From: a virus
Reading direction: 5' to 3' (one strand)
Virus record (IMG/VR): IMGVR_UViG_3300022602_004802
Span: 1 to 45,498 of that record
Length of the DNA: 45,498 bases
Shown piece after piece: positions 6,998 through 13,872 of this stretch. Each line of letters opens with the position of its first letter. The first letter of the stretch is position 1. Below the pieces are notes generated by a model. The model was not told the DNA's origin, did not search any database, and saw only the letters and a program-made list of their open reading frames with translations. Made by a program: the position numbers and the translations under genes.

Positions 6998-7189
6998 GTG
7001 AACATCATCGAACAAAAATATTACCGTTTAATAAAATTAGTTGACAAAGAGCGTCAACTTGAAAAAAAGCAATCTAAATATCCCAATAATATTGATCGTG
7101 AGGCTTTGAGGAATGTAAGGTATTCTATTGACAAAATACTAAAAGAAGAGCAGATTGAGCGACAATATTTAGAGAAAATAAACCAATGA
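6998..7189 (+). CDS. Small coiled-coil protein
   Basis: A 63-residue frame with a GTG start, highly charged (Lys, Glu, Arg, Gln) and almost entirely helical, consistent with a coiled coil. It is the last gene before the first palindromic operator at 7207. The GTG start is chosen because it follows the preceding stop by three bases; no better ATG is available near it. Function unknown. Confidence 0.5.
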   Translation: MNIIEQKYYRLIKLVDKERQLEKKQSKYPNNIDREALRNVRYSIDKILKEEQIERQYLEKINQ

Positions 7190-7205
7190 AATATTATTTT
7201 TCGTG

Positions 7206-7227
7206 ATAGTAAAATTTACTATTTTTG
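7206..7227 (+). promoter_or_regulatory. Palindromic operator and promoter, site 1 (replication module)
   Basis: ATAGTAAA-A-TTTACTAT (7206-7222) overlaps the -7 box TATTTTTG (7220-7227). A TTTT at 7198-7201 lies where other copies have the -33 box TTTG. This is the first of ten copies of the TAGTAAWWWTTACTA palindrome. The expected transcription start, about 4 bases after the box, falls at the start of the repeated element TAGCGACAATGG. Confidence 0.75.
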
Positions 7228-7371
7228 TAATAGCGACAATGGAATAACAAAATGGAAACCCTAAAAAAAATATTAAAAATAAGCCGGGCGAAATTCTTCT
7301 TCATTTTGTGGTTTTGTCGCTATTACTACAGCCCGGCATTTTTTTTATTTTTTAAACAATAGCGACAATGG
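7227..7371 (+). promoter_or_regulatory. Attenuator-like leader with mutually exclusive pairings
   Basis: AATAGCGACAATGG occurs twice, at 7229-7242 and 7358-7371; the second copy contains the start codon of the next gene. TTGTCGCTATT (7314-7324) can pair with either copy. With the first copy it forms a 13-bp stem (7227-7239 with 7314-7326) extended by CAAAATG/CATTTTG (7248-7254 with 7302-7308). Separately GCCGGGC (7283-7289) pairs with GCCCGGC (7331-7337), followed by a long T run like a terminator. These pairings interleave and exclude each other. The pairings are seen directly; regulation is inferred. Confidence 0.55.
7252..7362 (+). CDS. Possible leader peptide rich in aromatic residues
   Basis: A 36-residue frame spans the alternative stems of the leader. 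It starts METLKKILK and has aromatic clusters FFFILWF and YYY and a final FFLFFKQ. Its TAG stop (7360-7362) lies inside the second copy of the repeated element, 5 bases before the start of the next gene. The position and the codon clusters recall leader peptides of attenuators, where ribosome stalling selects the RNA fold. It could also be a small membrane peptide or a chance frame. Confidence 0.3.
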   Translation: METLKKILKISRAKFFFILWFCRYYYSPAFFLFFKQ

Positions 7372-8018
7372 CAAACGATAAGAAAGGCTTTCTTTTATAC
7401 GCAGATTACATACACACCATTTCTAAAATGCCTAAAACAAAACAGGCAGATTTGTTTATGATGATTTTAAAATATGTTAATGATCAGAATCCGGAAACTG
7501 ATGATTTAATTGTGAGTTTGGTGTGGGAACCAATAAAACTTCAGTTAAAAAGAGATTTAGTGAAGTATGAAACATTTCGTACAAAACAAAAAGAAAATGG
7601 TAAAAAAGGAGGACGACCTACGTCTGAAATCAAAACCCAAAATAACCCAAATAACCCAAGCCTTTTAGAAAAAACCCAAAAAAGCCTAACAGTTAATGAT
7701 AATGTTACAGTTAATGTAAATGATGTTGTAGAGGAACCACAACAACCTCCTTCACGGGAAAGTAAACTTTTAGAAATGTTTAAACGAGTTACTTCCGGAT
7801 ATGATGAAGAATTTTTAAAAGTTGAGGTTGAGAAGTTTATTAACAAATACCCGAATTGTATTGCGCTTCAATCGGGAGGGTTGGTTAATTCATGGGCAGC
7901 CAGGTTAAACAAAGCGGAACAGGAAAAATGGAAAGCGGCAAGTAAACCATCCAATCCAATAGATCAGGAAGAACAAAGAAGAATTGCGTTTGAGAAAAAT
8001 CAAAAATTACTGCAATGA
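7368..8018 (+). CDS. DUF6291-type replication initiator or helicase-loader-like protein
   Basis: The 216-residue protein has an N-terminal domain of the DUF6291 type (KKGFLLYADYIHTISKMP, then LFMMILKYVNDQNP; about residues 5-75). A basic Asn/Gln-rich linker follows (about 75-125), then a C-terminal helical domain with Trp (GGLVNSWAARLNKAEQEKWK). This layout is common in phage primosomal proteins encoded next to DnaB. The stop overlaps the DnaB start (ATGA at 8015). It likely binds the origin or loads the helicase; this is inferred from neighbour and layout. Confidence 0.65.
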   Translation: MANDKKGFLLYADYIHTISKMPKTKQADLFMMILKYVNDQNPETDDLIVSLVWEPIKLQLKRDLVKYETFRTKQKENGKKGGRPTSEIKTQNNPNNPSLLEKTQKSLTVNDNVTVNVNDVVEEPQQPPSRESKLLEMFKRVTSGYDEEFLKVEVEKFINKYPNCIALQSGGLVNSWAARLNKAEQEKWKAASKPSNPIDQEEQRRIAFEKNQKLLQ

Positions 8019-9406
8019 AACAAAAGATTGGAATTAAGTTTTCCGAAATAGAATTTTCAACCAATGGGAGGGTGATGCCGGAAGCTATTCAAGTTGAAAA
8101 AGATGTGCTTGGTGCGATTATGGTGGAACCTTCTTGTTTTGATGTAGCGAAACAAATTCTTTCATCGAGCGAAGCGTTTTACAAATTGGAACATCAAAAA
8201 ATATTTGAGGCTTTTGAAAATATATCGGCACGTTTTCAATTACCCGATTTAACCGCAACGGTGCATGAATTAAAGAAAATGGGTGACTTGGATTTTTGCG
8301 GAGGGGTTTATGGAATTGCTCAATTAACCAATGCTATTACCGGAACATTGTTTTTAGAGAGAGATTGTTTGATTTTAAGAGAAAAATTTATTCGCCGATC
8401 ATTAATCGCCATGTCTGCCACACTTTTTAAGTTCGGATTCGAGGACACGACTGATACGTTGGACATTGTGGATTATTGCCAAAAACAATTTGATGGATTA
8501 GTGAACAATATTTCATCAGGAACGGGCGAATTAGCATCAAATATAGCTTCTAAAGTAATTCTTGATATAGAACAGATACTTCACAAAGAAGTTGAATTCA
8601 CAGGAATACAATGCGGATTTGAAACTATTGACAAAGCAACTTGCGGATGGCAACCCACCGATTTAATTATTTTGGCTGCTCGTCCTTCTGTTGGTAAAAC
8701 CGCATTTGCTTTAAATGTCGCTCGAAATATTGCCAAATTATGTAATAAGGTTGGTTTATTCTCTTTAGAAATGGGCAAGAAACAATTGGTTAAAAGGCTT
8801 CTTTCCACGTCTTCTCAAATAAGGCTCGATAAAATCAATCGTGCACGGCTTTCTAATGAAGAGTTTCAATCTCTTTTGATTAGTTCGGGCCATAAAGAAT
8901 TCGAGAATATTACAATTGATGATACTGCTGGTATCAACATTTTTGAATTCCGATCCAAAGCAAGAAGGATGGTAAAAGATGGCGCAAAAATTATCATCGT
9001 GGATTATCTGCAGTTAATGAGCGGATCCGGAAAAGAACAAAACAGAGAAGCCGAAATATCTGCTATTTCGAGAGGAATGAAAAAAACGGCCAAAGAATTA
9101 AATGTGCCTATTATTTCACTTTCTCAGTTAAGTCGAAAAATAGAAGATAGGGCCGGAAAAGAACCACAGCTTTCCGATCTCAGGGAATCGGGAGCCATTG
9201 AACAAGATGCTGACATTGTCGGATTCCTGATGAGAGACGAGGCGCAAAATATGGAAACAGAAGTGAATGGATTTTTAAAGATAAAAAAACACAGAAACGG
9301 TCCATTGATTGACGTGCCGTTAAAAATAAAACTTGACCTGCAGGAATGGTATGAAGATAGCCCGATGCTAGGTTGGAAACCAATAACAAATTTTAATAAC
9401 GAATAA
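8015..9406 (+). CDS. dnaB: Replicative DNA helicase DnaB
   Basis: The 463-residue protein has an N-terminal DnaB domain (EKDVLGAIMVEP at about 28-39) and a RecA-like core. The Walker A motif is ARPSVGKTA (222-230) and Walker B is IIVDYLQLM (about 325-333), followed by LSQLSR and the typical DLRESGAIEQDADIV. It is the hexameric helicase that unwinds DNA at the fork. Its length is normal for the family. Together with the preceding initiator-like gene it indicates replication independent of the host DnaB. Confidence 0.95.
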   Translation: MKQKIGIKFSEIEFSTNGRVMPEAIQVEKDVLGAIMVEPSCFDVAKQILSSSEAFYKLEHQKIFEAFENISARFQLPDLTATVHELKKMGDLDFCGGVYGIAQLTNAITGTLFLERDCLILREKFIRRSLIAMSATLFKFGFEDTTDTLDIVDYCQKQFDGLVNNISSGTGELASNIASKVILDIEQILHKEVEFTGIQCGFETIDKATCGWQPTDLIILAARPSVGKTAFALNVARNIAKLCNKVGLFSLEMGKKQLVKRLLSTSSQIRLDKINRARLSNEEFQSLLISSGHKEFENITIDDTAGINIFEFRSKARRMVKDGAKIIIVDYLQLMSGSGKEQNREAEISAISRGMKKTAKELNVPIISLSQLSRKIEDRAGKEPQLSDLRESGAIEQDADIVGFLMRDEAQNMETEVNGFLKIKKHRNGPLIDVPLKIKLDLQEWYEDSPMLGWKPITNFNNE

Positions 9407-9408
9407 TC

Positions 9409-9627
9409 ATGAGTAAACGTAAACTACCAAAAACAGAAGAACGGATTGAGTTCATAAAAGAACATCCGAATATGACACCGAAAGAAATTGCAATTCATTT
9501 TGGCGTTGCGCCGTGCACTATAAATCAATTAATCCTGATGTACAAGTTAAGGCCTAAAGTAACATCTACTATTCAAAGGTTGCCCGGCTTATTCCAATCA
9601 AAGAAGTTTATATTCTCAATTAAATGA
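9409..9627 (+). CDS. Small HTH protein
   Basis: The 72-residue basic protein contains a clear helix-turn-helix: ERIEFIKEHPNMTPKEIAIHFGVAPCTINQLILMYKL (residues about 11-47), followed by a basic tail. It starts 2 bases after the DnaB stop. It may be a phage transcription factor and is one candidate for the protein that binds the palindromic operators. That link is only inference. Confidence 0.6.
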   Translation: MSKRKLPKTEERIEFIKEHPNMTPKEIAIHFGVAPCTINQLILMYKLRPKVTSTIQRLPGLFQSKKFIFSIK

Positions 9628-9636
9628 AGCGATGTA

Positions 9637-10035
9637 ATGCCATTTCATTTTACGATAGAAGATTTGAAAAAAAGCAAAGTAGCGGCAATCAATCCGCAAC
9701 TACTCGGTAATTCCGACACGTTGAAAAAATCAAAGTACCGATCAAAAAGAACGGAAGTGAATGGGATTGTATTCGACAGTAAAAAAGAATCGGAGTATTA
9801 TAAAAAATTATTGCTTTTACTAAAATCCGGAGAGATAGGATTACTTCAAAGACAGGTGAGTTATGAGTTAAACCCAGGTGGCACCCATTCACTAAAATAC
9901 GTGGCTGATTTTGAGTATATCGACAAGAAAGGAGTGAAGCATACGGTAGATGTCAAAGGATTTAGAACAAGAGAGTATCGTAAAAAAAAGAAATTAATGA
10001 AACAAGTTCACAACATTATAATTGAAGAAATATGA
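9637..10035 (+). CDS. DUF1064 nuclease-like protein
   Basis: The 132-residue protein matches the DUF1064 pattern. It has KYRSKRTEVNGIVFDSKKESEYYKKL (about 30-55), EIGLLQRQVSYEL, then YVADFEYIDKKGVKHTVDVKGFRT (about 88-111). The D ... VDVKG arrangement is that of a PD-(D/E)XK-like fold, so a DNA nuclease or resolvase role is plausible. It lies with the replication genes and overlaps the next gene by 4 bases (ATGA). Confidence 0.75.
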   Translation: MPFHFTIEDLKKSKVAAINPQLLGNSDTLKKSKYRSKRTEVNGIVFDSKKESEYYKKLLLLLKSGEIGLLQRQVSYELNPGGTHSLKYVADFEYIDKKGVKHTVDVKGFRTREYRKKKKLMKQVHNIIIEEI

Positions 10036-10346
10036 AATCATTTGAAAGAGCGTGTTATTATCTGATCACAGCAAAGGATTTATTAGAAGCCAATAAACTT
10101 GAAAGGAAGCAGTATCAAAAACAAGTAATTGGCAGATGGATTGACAGGCTTTCTTATTTGATTGGCGAAATCAAATTGAGTTTAACCCCGGAAAGCAAAA
10201 AGTTATTCGATCAGGAAATGAAAGCGGATCCCGTTCAGTTGGTGAACGTGCATGAATTGATGCTCTCTATGACACCGGAGCAAAGAGATTTAATCGAGAA
10301 AGTGGCAGAAGGATTGGTTAAAGGAGAAATTGCGGAGTTTGTATAA
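10032..10346 (+). CDS. Hypothetical helical protein
   Basis: A 104-residue helical protein coupled to the DUF1064 gene by an ATGA overlap. The C-terminal part (LTPESKKLFDQEMK, LSMTPEQRDLIEKVAEGLVKGEIAEF) is acidic. No motif is recognised. Its operon position suggests a link to replication or recombination. Confidence 0.65.
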   Translation: MKSFERACYYLITAKDLLEANKLERKQYQKQVIGRWIDRLSYLIGEIKLSLTPESKKLFDQEMKADPVQLVNVHELMLSMTPEQRDLIEKVAEGLVKGEIAEFV

Positions 10347-10379
10347 ATTTTGGATTCACTCACCCCTAAACAATAAAGT

Positions 10380-10628
10380 ATGGAAAATAATATCCACGAA
10401 TTAAAAACTTGGAAAGAATATTATGAACAAGTATTTATGGGCAGAAAAACATTTGAAGTTCGTAAAAACGACAGGAATTTTCAAAAAGGCGATATTCTTA
10501 TTTTAAAAGAATGGGATAATGAAAAGAAAGAATACACAGGTCGTGAAATGGCAAGACGTGTTATTTATATTCTAAGCGGTGGGCAATTTGGTATCGAAAA
10601 TGGATTTGTTGTTATGTCTATTGCATAA
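10380..10628 (+). CDS. DUF3850 (ASCH/PUA-like) protein
   Basis: This 82-residue protein fits DUF3850 along its whole length: HELKTWKEYYEQVFMGRKTFEVRKNDR, QKGDILILKEWD, YTGREMARRVIYILSGGQFGIENGFVVMS. The fold belongs to the ASCH/PUA-like group, which binds RNA or modified nucleotides. It is a frequent small gene of phages, and its exact role is unknown. Confidence 0.85.
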   Translation: MENNIHELKTWKEYYEQVFMGRKTFEVRKNDRNFQKGDILILKEWDNEKKEYTGREMARRVIYILSGGQFGIENGFVVMSIA

Positions 10629-10654
10629 TTAATTAAAAACATAAAACCACAATT

Positions 10655-11065
10655 ATGAAAAAGCTAATCACAATCATTGCAGTATCCTTCTGCACTTTAA
10701 TTTCTTGCACACATAAAGTGCAAAAAACTATTGATGAAAAAGACATTCAAGTTTGTGTTCAATGTGATAATATCAATGATGCTAATCCAATTTGGTATGT
10801 AACAGCGGTATTTCCTTATCATAATCCATACAATTATAATCCAATATTCATACCTCATATAGCATGGAATAAGGATTCTGTTCCTTATATAACGGAATAC
10901 CATTTTTCTGATTCTATTTCAGCAAAATCTTTCGCAAAAAATTTTTCAACCCTCGATAAATACTTTACTTATTTGGATTCATTAGATAAAGCATTAGTAA
11001 GGTATAATTATATCGCTGATTCTTTAAAAGAAGCCAAGTTCTTCAGAACAATTAAAATTTATTAA
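10655..11065 (+). CDS. Predicted lipoprotein
   Basis: The 136-residue protein has a lipoprotein signal: MKKLITIIAVSFCTLISC with the lipobox LISC ending at Cys18. The mature part is rich in Tyr, Asn and Ile and has no known motif. It would be anchored in the cell envelope. An envelope lipoprotein outside the lysis genes may act in superinfection exclusion, but no evidence beyond the signal is visible. Confidence 0.65.
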   Translation: MKKLITIIAVSFCTLISCTHKVQKTIDEKDIQVCVQCDNINDANPIWYVTAVFPYHNPYNYNPIFIPHIAWNKDSVPYITEYHFSDSISAKSFAKNFSTLDKYFTYLDSLDKALVRYNYIADSLKEAKFFRTIKIY

Positions 11066-11080
11066 CTATAAATCATAAAC

Positions 11081-11296
11081 ATGAAAGATGTACCTGAAAA
11101 AATATTCCTTCAAGTAGAAGACAGCGAAGATGAAGATACTTTCAAAGACTTGGAAGGAGTGACATGGGGTTGTGAAAAAATAAACGAAAATGACATTGAA
11201 TACATCCGCAAAGATTTATATGACGAAGCCGTTGCAATACTATCCGAACAAGTACCCAAAGGCGCATTTTCTGATTCAAAACCACCTAAACAATAA
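11081..11296 (+). CDS. Small acidic hypothetical protein
   Basis: A 71-residue, strongly acidic protein (VEDSEDEDTFKDLEG) in the run of accessory genes. A YIRKDLYDEAVAIL helix follows, and the end is Pro/Lys-rich. A pattern of this kind (a short strand domain, then YIRKDL) is common in small phage genes of unknown function. The gaps to its neighbours are short and it is probably co-transcribed with them. Confidence 0.6.
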   Translation: MKDVPEKIFLQVEDSEDEDTFKDLEGVTWGCEKINENDIEYIRKDLYDEAVAILSEQVPKGAFSDSKPPKQ

Positions 11297-11302
11297 TACA
11301 CT

Positions 11303-11653
11303 ATGACACAAGAACAAATAATAGAAGGTAATAAACTAATTGCAGAATTTATGGGTAATGAAAAAGTGAATAGAAACACTTCTGATGATGTTTATTTGCA
11401 TTATTACAAATATCATTACTCATGGGATTGGTTAATGTCATCATGGTTAAAAATACTTAAATGGGGAGTTGATGAACATGGTGTTCAATGGACACAAGAA
11501 TTAACACAAGATGGTGTGTTCATTTCTGCAAACAGAAATACTAAATGCAAGTTTTCTGTATTCGCATTTCGTGGTGCAATTGAAATAAAAGATGTGTGGT
11601 ATTTAGTAGTAGAATTTATTAAATGGTATAACTCTAAAACTCAACAACTATGA
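11303..11653 (+). CDS. Hypothetical phage protein
   Basis: The 116-residue protein has many aromatic residues: YLHYYKYHYSWDWLMSSWLKI at its centre and a C-terminal helix VVEFIKWYN. It is a soluble phage protein of a type I recall from accessory regions of Bacteroidota phages, without known function. It overlaps the next gene by 4 bases (ATGA at 11650). Confidence 0.65.
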   Translation: MTQEQIIEGNKLIAEFMGNEKVNRNTSDDVYLHYYKYHYSWDWLMSSWLKILKWGVDEHGVQWTQELTQDGVFISANRNTKCKFSVFAFRGAIEIKDVWYLVVEFIKWYNSKTQQL

Positions 11654-12129
11654 CACAAATACCAAACACACCCTTATGGGTTGAAGTAGTCCCGATTGAG
11701 GAAGAACCGTTTATAGGTACAGGCGATACACCTTTTTGCACAAATAAAAATGCTTTAGCACTTTGTTTAAAAGATAAAAGCATTGCATTACCCGAAGGTA
11801 AATTTGAAATAGTAGGTACAGTAACCGAAACAGAAATATCTTTCGACTGTGAGCCGTATCTACCAAAGCCATTAAAAGGAACTTATAAAAACTTTGTTAG
11901 TGGTATATTAGAATGCTTAACAGAACAAGATTCACTCCGTTCCCTTTTGGAAGCAAATGGATTTTATTGGGTTAACACAATTAGTAAGCCTCATCCCGTT
12001 GAATACGACTTATCTAATTCAGCAGAAGAAAATTATTTATTTGAAAAAAGATTTTTAGCATGGAGAGATGCAGAATCCAAAGAATTAAAACCCAACGAGA
12101 AGTTAGTTGTAATTAAAAAGATTGATTGA
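11650..12129 (+). CDS. Hypothetical phage protein
   Basis: The 159-residue acidic protein has many Pro and Glu residues and no signal or membrane segment. Its start is coupled to the preceding gene by an ATGA overlap. There is no recognised motif. Confidence 0.6.
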   Translation: MTQIPNTPLWVEVVPIEEEPFIGTGDTPFCTNKNALALCLKDKSIALPEGKFEIVGTVTETEISFDCEPYLPKPLKGTYKNFVSGILECLTEQDSLRSLLEANGFYWVNTISKPHPVEYDLSNSAEENYLFEKRFLAWRDAESKELKPNEKLVVIKKID

Positions 12130-12130
12130 T

Positions 12131-12307
12131 ATGAAATGGTTTAAGCAAAAATTATGTAAGCATTTTTTTAAAGCATCTGAAATGCAATTAAGAGATGCAG
12201 ATGGTAATGTTAAATGGAAATGCAGTAAGTGCGGTAAATTATTTATTGAAAAATGTGGTCTTGATATTTTAAGATATGGCAAGTGTGATGGTAATTGGGG
12301 GAAGTAA
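12131..12307 (+). CDS. Small zinc-ribbon-like protein
   Basis: A basic protein of 58 residues if started at the ATG at 12131, just after the previous stop. It contains CSKCGK and two further cysteines (EKCGLDI, GKCDG), with an upstream CKHFF. The arrangement suggests a small zinc ribbon. Such proteins often bind nucleic acid or a host enzyme. Function unknown. Confidence 0.55.
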   Translation: MKWFKQKLCKHFFKASEMQLRDADGNVKWKCSKCGKLFIEKCGLDILRYGKCDGNWGK

Positions 12308-12329
12308 TCATCCTTAAACAAGTAAACGT

Positions 12330-12350
12330 TTCGGCAGTACGTTAGCCGAA
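12330..12350 (+). other. Hairpin between small genes
   Basis: TTCGGC (12330-12335) pairs with GCCGAA (12345-12350) around a 9-base loop. It lies in the 51-base gap between two small genes and is followed by TTAATTATAT rather than a T run, so it may be an mRNA-processing or stability element more than a terminator. Confidence 0.4.
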
Positions 12351-12358
12351 TTAATTAT

Positions 12359-12631
12359 ATGAGTTGGTCAATTAATATTATAGGAAAACCTAAAAACGTT
12401 TCTAACGCTTTAGAAAGTTACAGCGAAAAATTAAGCGGACAATCTAAGGTAGAATTTGATGCTGCATTACCTTACATGATGGGTTTGGTACAGCAGAATT
12501 TTAACGAAAACGAACAGTTATTACCTGTTATTAAAATTGAAGCAAGTGGATATGGTTACGTTCAAGACGGTGTTCAAAAATACCGTAACTGCATTTGCAA
12601 AATCGAAACGCATCACGCTGAATTAGTCTAA
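12359..12631 (+). CDS. Hypothetical phage protein
   Basis: A 90-residue protein beginning MSWSINIIGKPKNVSNALE, with a C-terminal part rich in Tyr and Cys (YRNCICKIETHH). The type is common in phages of many hosts without known function. It is flanked by two hairpin-containing gaps. Confidence 0.65.
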   Translation: MSWSINIIGKPKNVSNALESYSEKLSGQSKVEFDAALPYMMGLVQQNFNENEQLLPVIKIEASGYGYVQDGVQKYRNCICKIETHHAELV

Positions 12632-12672
12632 CCCTGAATGGTTCTCGTATCAGTTCGATTCTGATACAGGGG
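12632..12672 (+). other. Stem-loop resembling a tRNA T-arm
   Basis: GTATCAG (12647-12653) pairs with CTGATAC (12661-12667) around the 7-base loop TTCGATT, which fits the T-loop consensus TTCRANY. CCCT (12632-12635) can pair with AGGG (12668-12671) to extend the stem past a 10-base bulge. There is no D-arm and no anticodon arm, so it is not a working tRNA. Confidence 0.45.
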
Positions 12673-12696
12673 CAAACAATTAAATATAGTATAGTT

Positions 12697-13122
12697 ATGA
12701 ACAGAGAGATAAAAATTAGAGCATGGGATGTTTATAATCAAAGAATGGTTTATGAACCGTATCTTTTTGAAAATAAACCCGATTATTTAGATAACCCAGA
12801 GCCTTATAGATTTTATGAAACTTGGCAAGATGTTGAAGATGGAATTGGTAGGCTTTGTTATATTATGCAATTCACAGGACTTAAAGACAAAAACGGAAAA
12901 GAGATTTACGAAGGAGATATTTATCTTTCATTTGGGGGTTTAAAAAATATTGTTGAATTTAATGATGGGGCTTTCGGATATTGGGTATATCCAGATAAAT
13001 CCTATAAATATTTTATTACGTTTTCAGAAAACAAACACTTTGAAATTAATAATGGAGTTTCAAATAAAATAGAAGTAATCGGGAATATTTATGAGAATAG
13101 TAATTTATTAATAAATGGGTAA
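12697..13122 (+). CDS. YopX family protein
   Basis: The 141-residue protein begins with the typical YopX signature (REIKIRAWDVYNQRMVY). It continues with the hallmark LCYIMQFTGLKDKNGKEIYEGDI (about 65-90) and ends with VIGNIYEN. This family is widespread in phages and plasmids and its molecular role is unknown. It overlaps the next gene by 8 bases. Confidence 0.85.
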   Translation: MNREIKIRAWDVYNQRMVYEPYLFENKPDYLDNPEPYRFYETWQDVEDGIGRLCYIMQFTGLKDKNGKEIYEGDIYLSFGGLKNIVEFNDGAFGYWVYPDKSYKYFITFSENKHFEINNGVSNKIEVIGNIYENSNLLING

Positions 13123-13573
13123 TAATAAAAACAAATTAATTGATTTTAATTGTGATTATTGTGGTGGTTTATCAAATGATAAGCCTTCTCACTTTAAAAA
13201 ATATAAAAGACATTTTTGTTGTAGAAAATGCTACTCTTTATTTAGAAAATATCTTTTACCATTTACAGAACAACACGCATATAAGGGGATTAGAAAATTT
13301 GGAGAATCTAAACAAGTATATCATCGGAATTATTGTAAGAATAACCCAGAAAATATTTCTCATTTAAAATCGAGAAGATATGCCCGTGAAAAAAATGCAG
13401 AGGGAAGCCATTCACTTCAAGAATGGAATGAATTGAAGGAAAAATTTAATCAAAAATGTGCAATATGTGGAGAATTTAAAAAATTAACCAAAGACCATGT
13501 AATTCCTTTGTCGAAAGGAGGAACTGATTATATTTCAAATATTCAACCTTTATGCAAAAACTGTAACAATTAA
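13115..13573 (+). CDS. HNH endonuclease
   Basis: The 152-residue protein has a zinc-binding N-terminal region (CDYCGG, CCRKCY) and a C-terminal HNH domain. That domain has CAIC (115-118), DHVIPLSKGG with His128, Asn142 in SNIQPL and CKNC (147-150). It is complete and is probably a free-standing homing or packaging-linked nuclease. Its start overlaps the YopX gene. Small HNH genes are commonly mobile between phages, so it may have been inserted here. Confidence 0.85.
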   Translation: MGNNKNKLIDFNCDYCGGLSNDKPSHFKKYKRHFCCRKCYSLFRKYLLPFTEQHAYKGIRKFGESKQVYHRNYCKNNPENISHLKSRRYAREKNAEGSHSLQEWNELKEKFNQKCAICGEFKKLTKDHVIPLSKGGTDYISNIQPLCKNCNN

Positions 13574-13699
13574 AGATTATTTTGGAGAGTAAAAATTATG
13601 GGTGAAGAAATAAGTTCGGGTATATCTCACAATACTTTGCAACAACGGAAGCGGTAATGTTGGAACGAATACGCATCACCCTGTTTAAAATTTAAAATT

Positions 13700-13831
13700 A
13701 TGATAGTAATAGGTTATCAAGGAATCGGTAAATCTACTTTATCAAAAACCAATGACAAGTATATTGATTTAGAAAGTGGAAATTTCTTTGTTGATGGAAC
13801 AAGGCAAACCATTTTTTTAAACGCTAAATAG
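13700..13831 (+). pseudogene. Truncated P-loop NTPase gene
   Basis: A 43-codon frame starts MIVIGYQGIGKSTL, a clear Walker A motif, and continues IDLESGNFFVDG. From memory, related phage proteins of Bacteroidota are several times longer. Here the frame ends at a TAG that is the first triplet of the palindromic operator at 13829. The gene seems to have been cut when the operator and downstream module were joined. The gap 13574-13699 has no convincing gene; a 19-codon frame at 13598-13657 is too short to support. Confidence 0.55.
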
Positions 13832-13868
13832 TAATTTTTACTATTTCAGTCAAAAAATCATAATTTTG
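13826..13868 (+). promoter_or_regulatory. Palindromic operator and promoter, site 2 (methyltransferase/packaging)
   Basis: AAATAGTAA-TTT-TTACTATTT (13826-13846) is a 21-bp perfect palindrome apart from its centre. Its centre (13836) lies exactly 25 bp before the -7 box TAATTTTG (13861-13868), so it covers the place of the -33 box. The ATG at 13873 lies 5 bases after the box, predicting a leaderless or nearly leaderless mRNA. The same layout is seen at 30267. Confidence 0.75.
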
Positions 13869-13872
13869 AGTT

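Noticed and set aside
12632-12672. tRNA gene
   Set aside because: Only the T-arm-like part exists; D and anticodon arms are missing.
13094-13110. TAGTAATTTATTA half-palindrome near the end of the YopX gene
   Set aside because: Only one arm matches and no promoter box follows.
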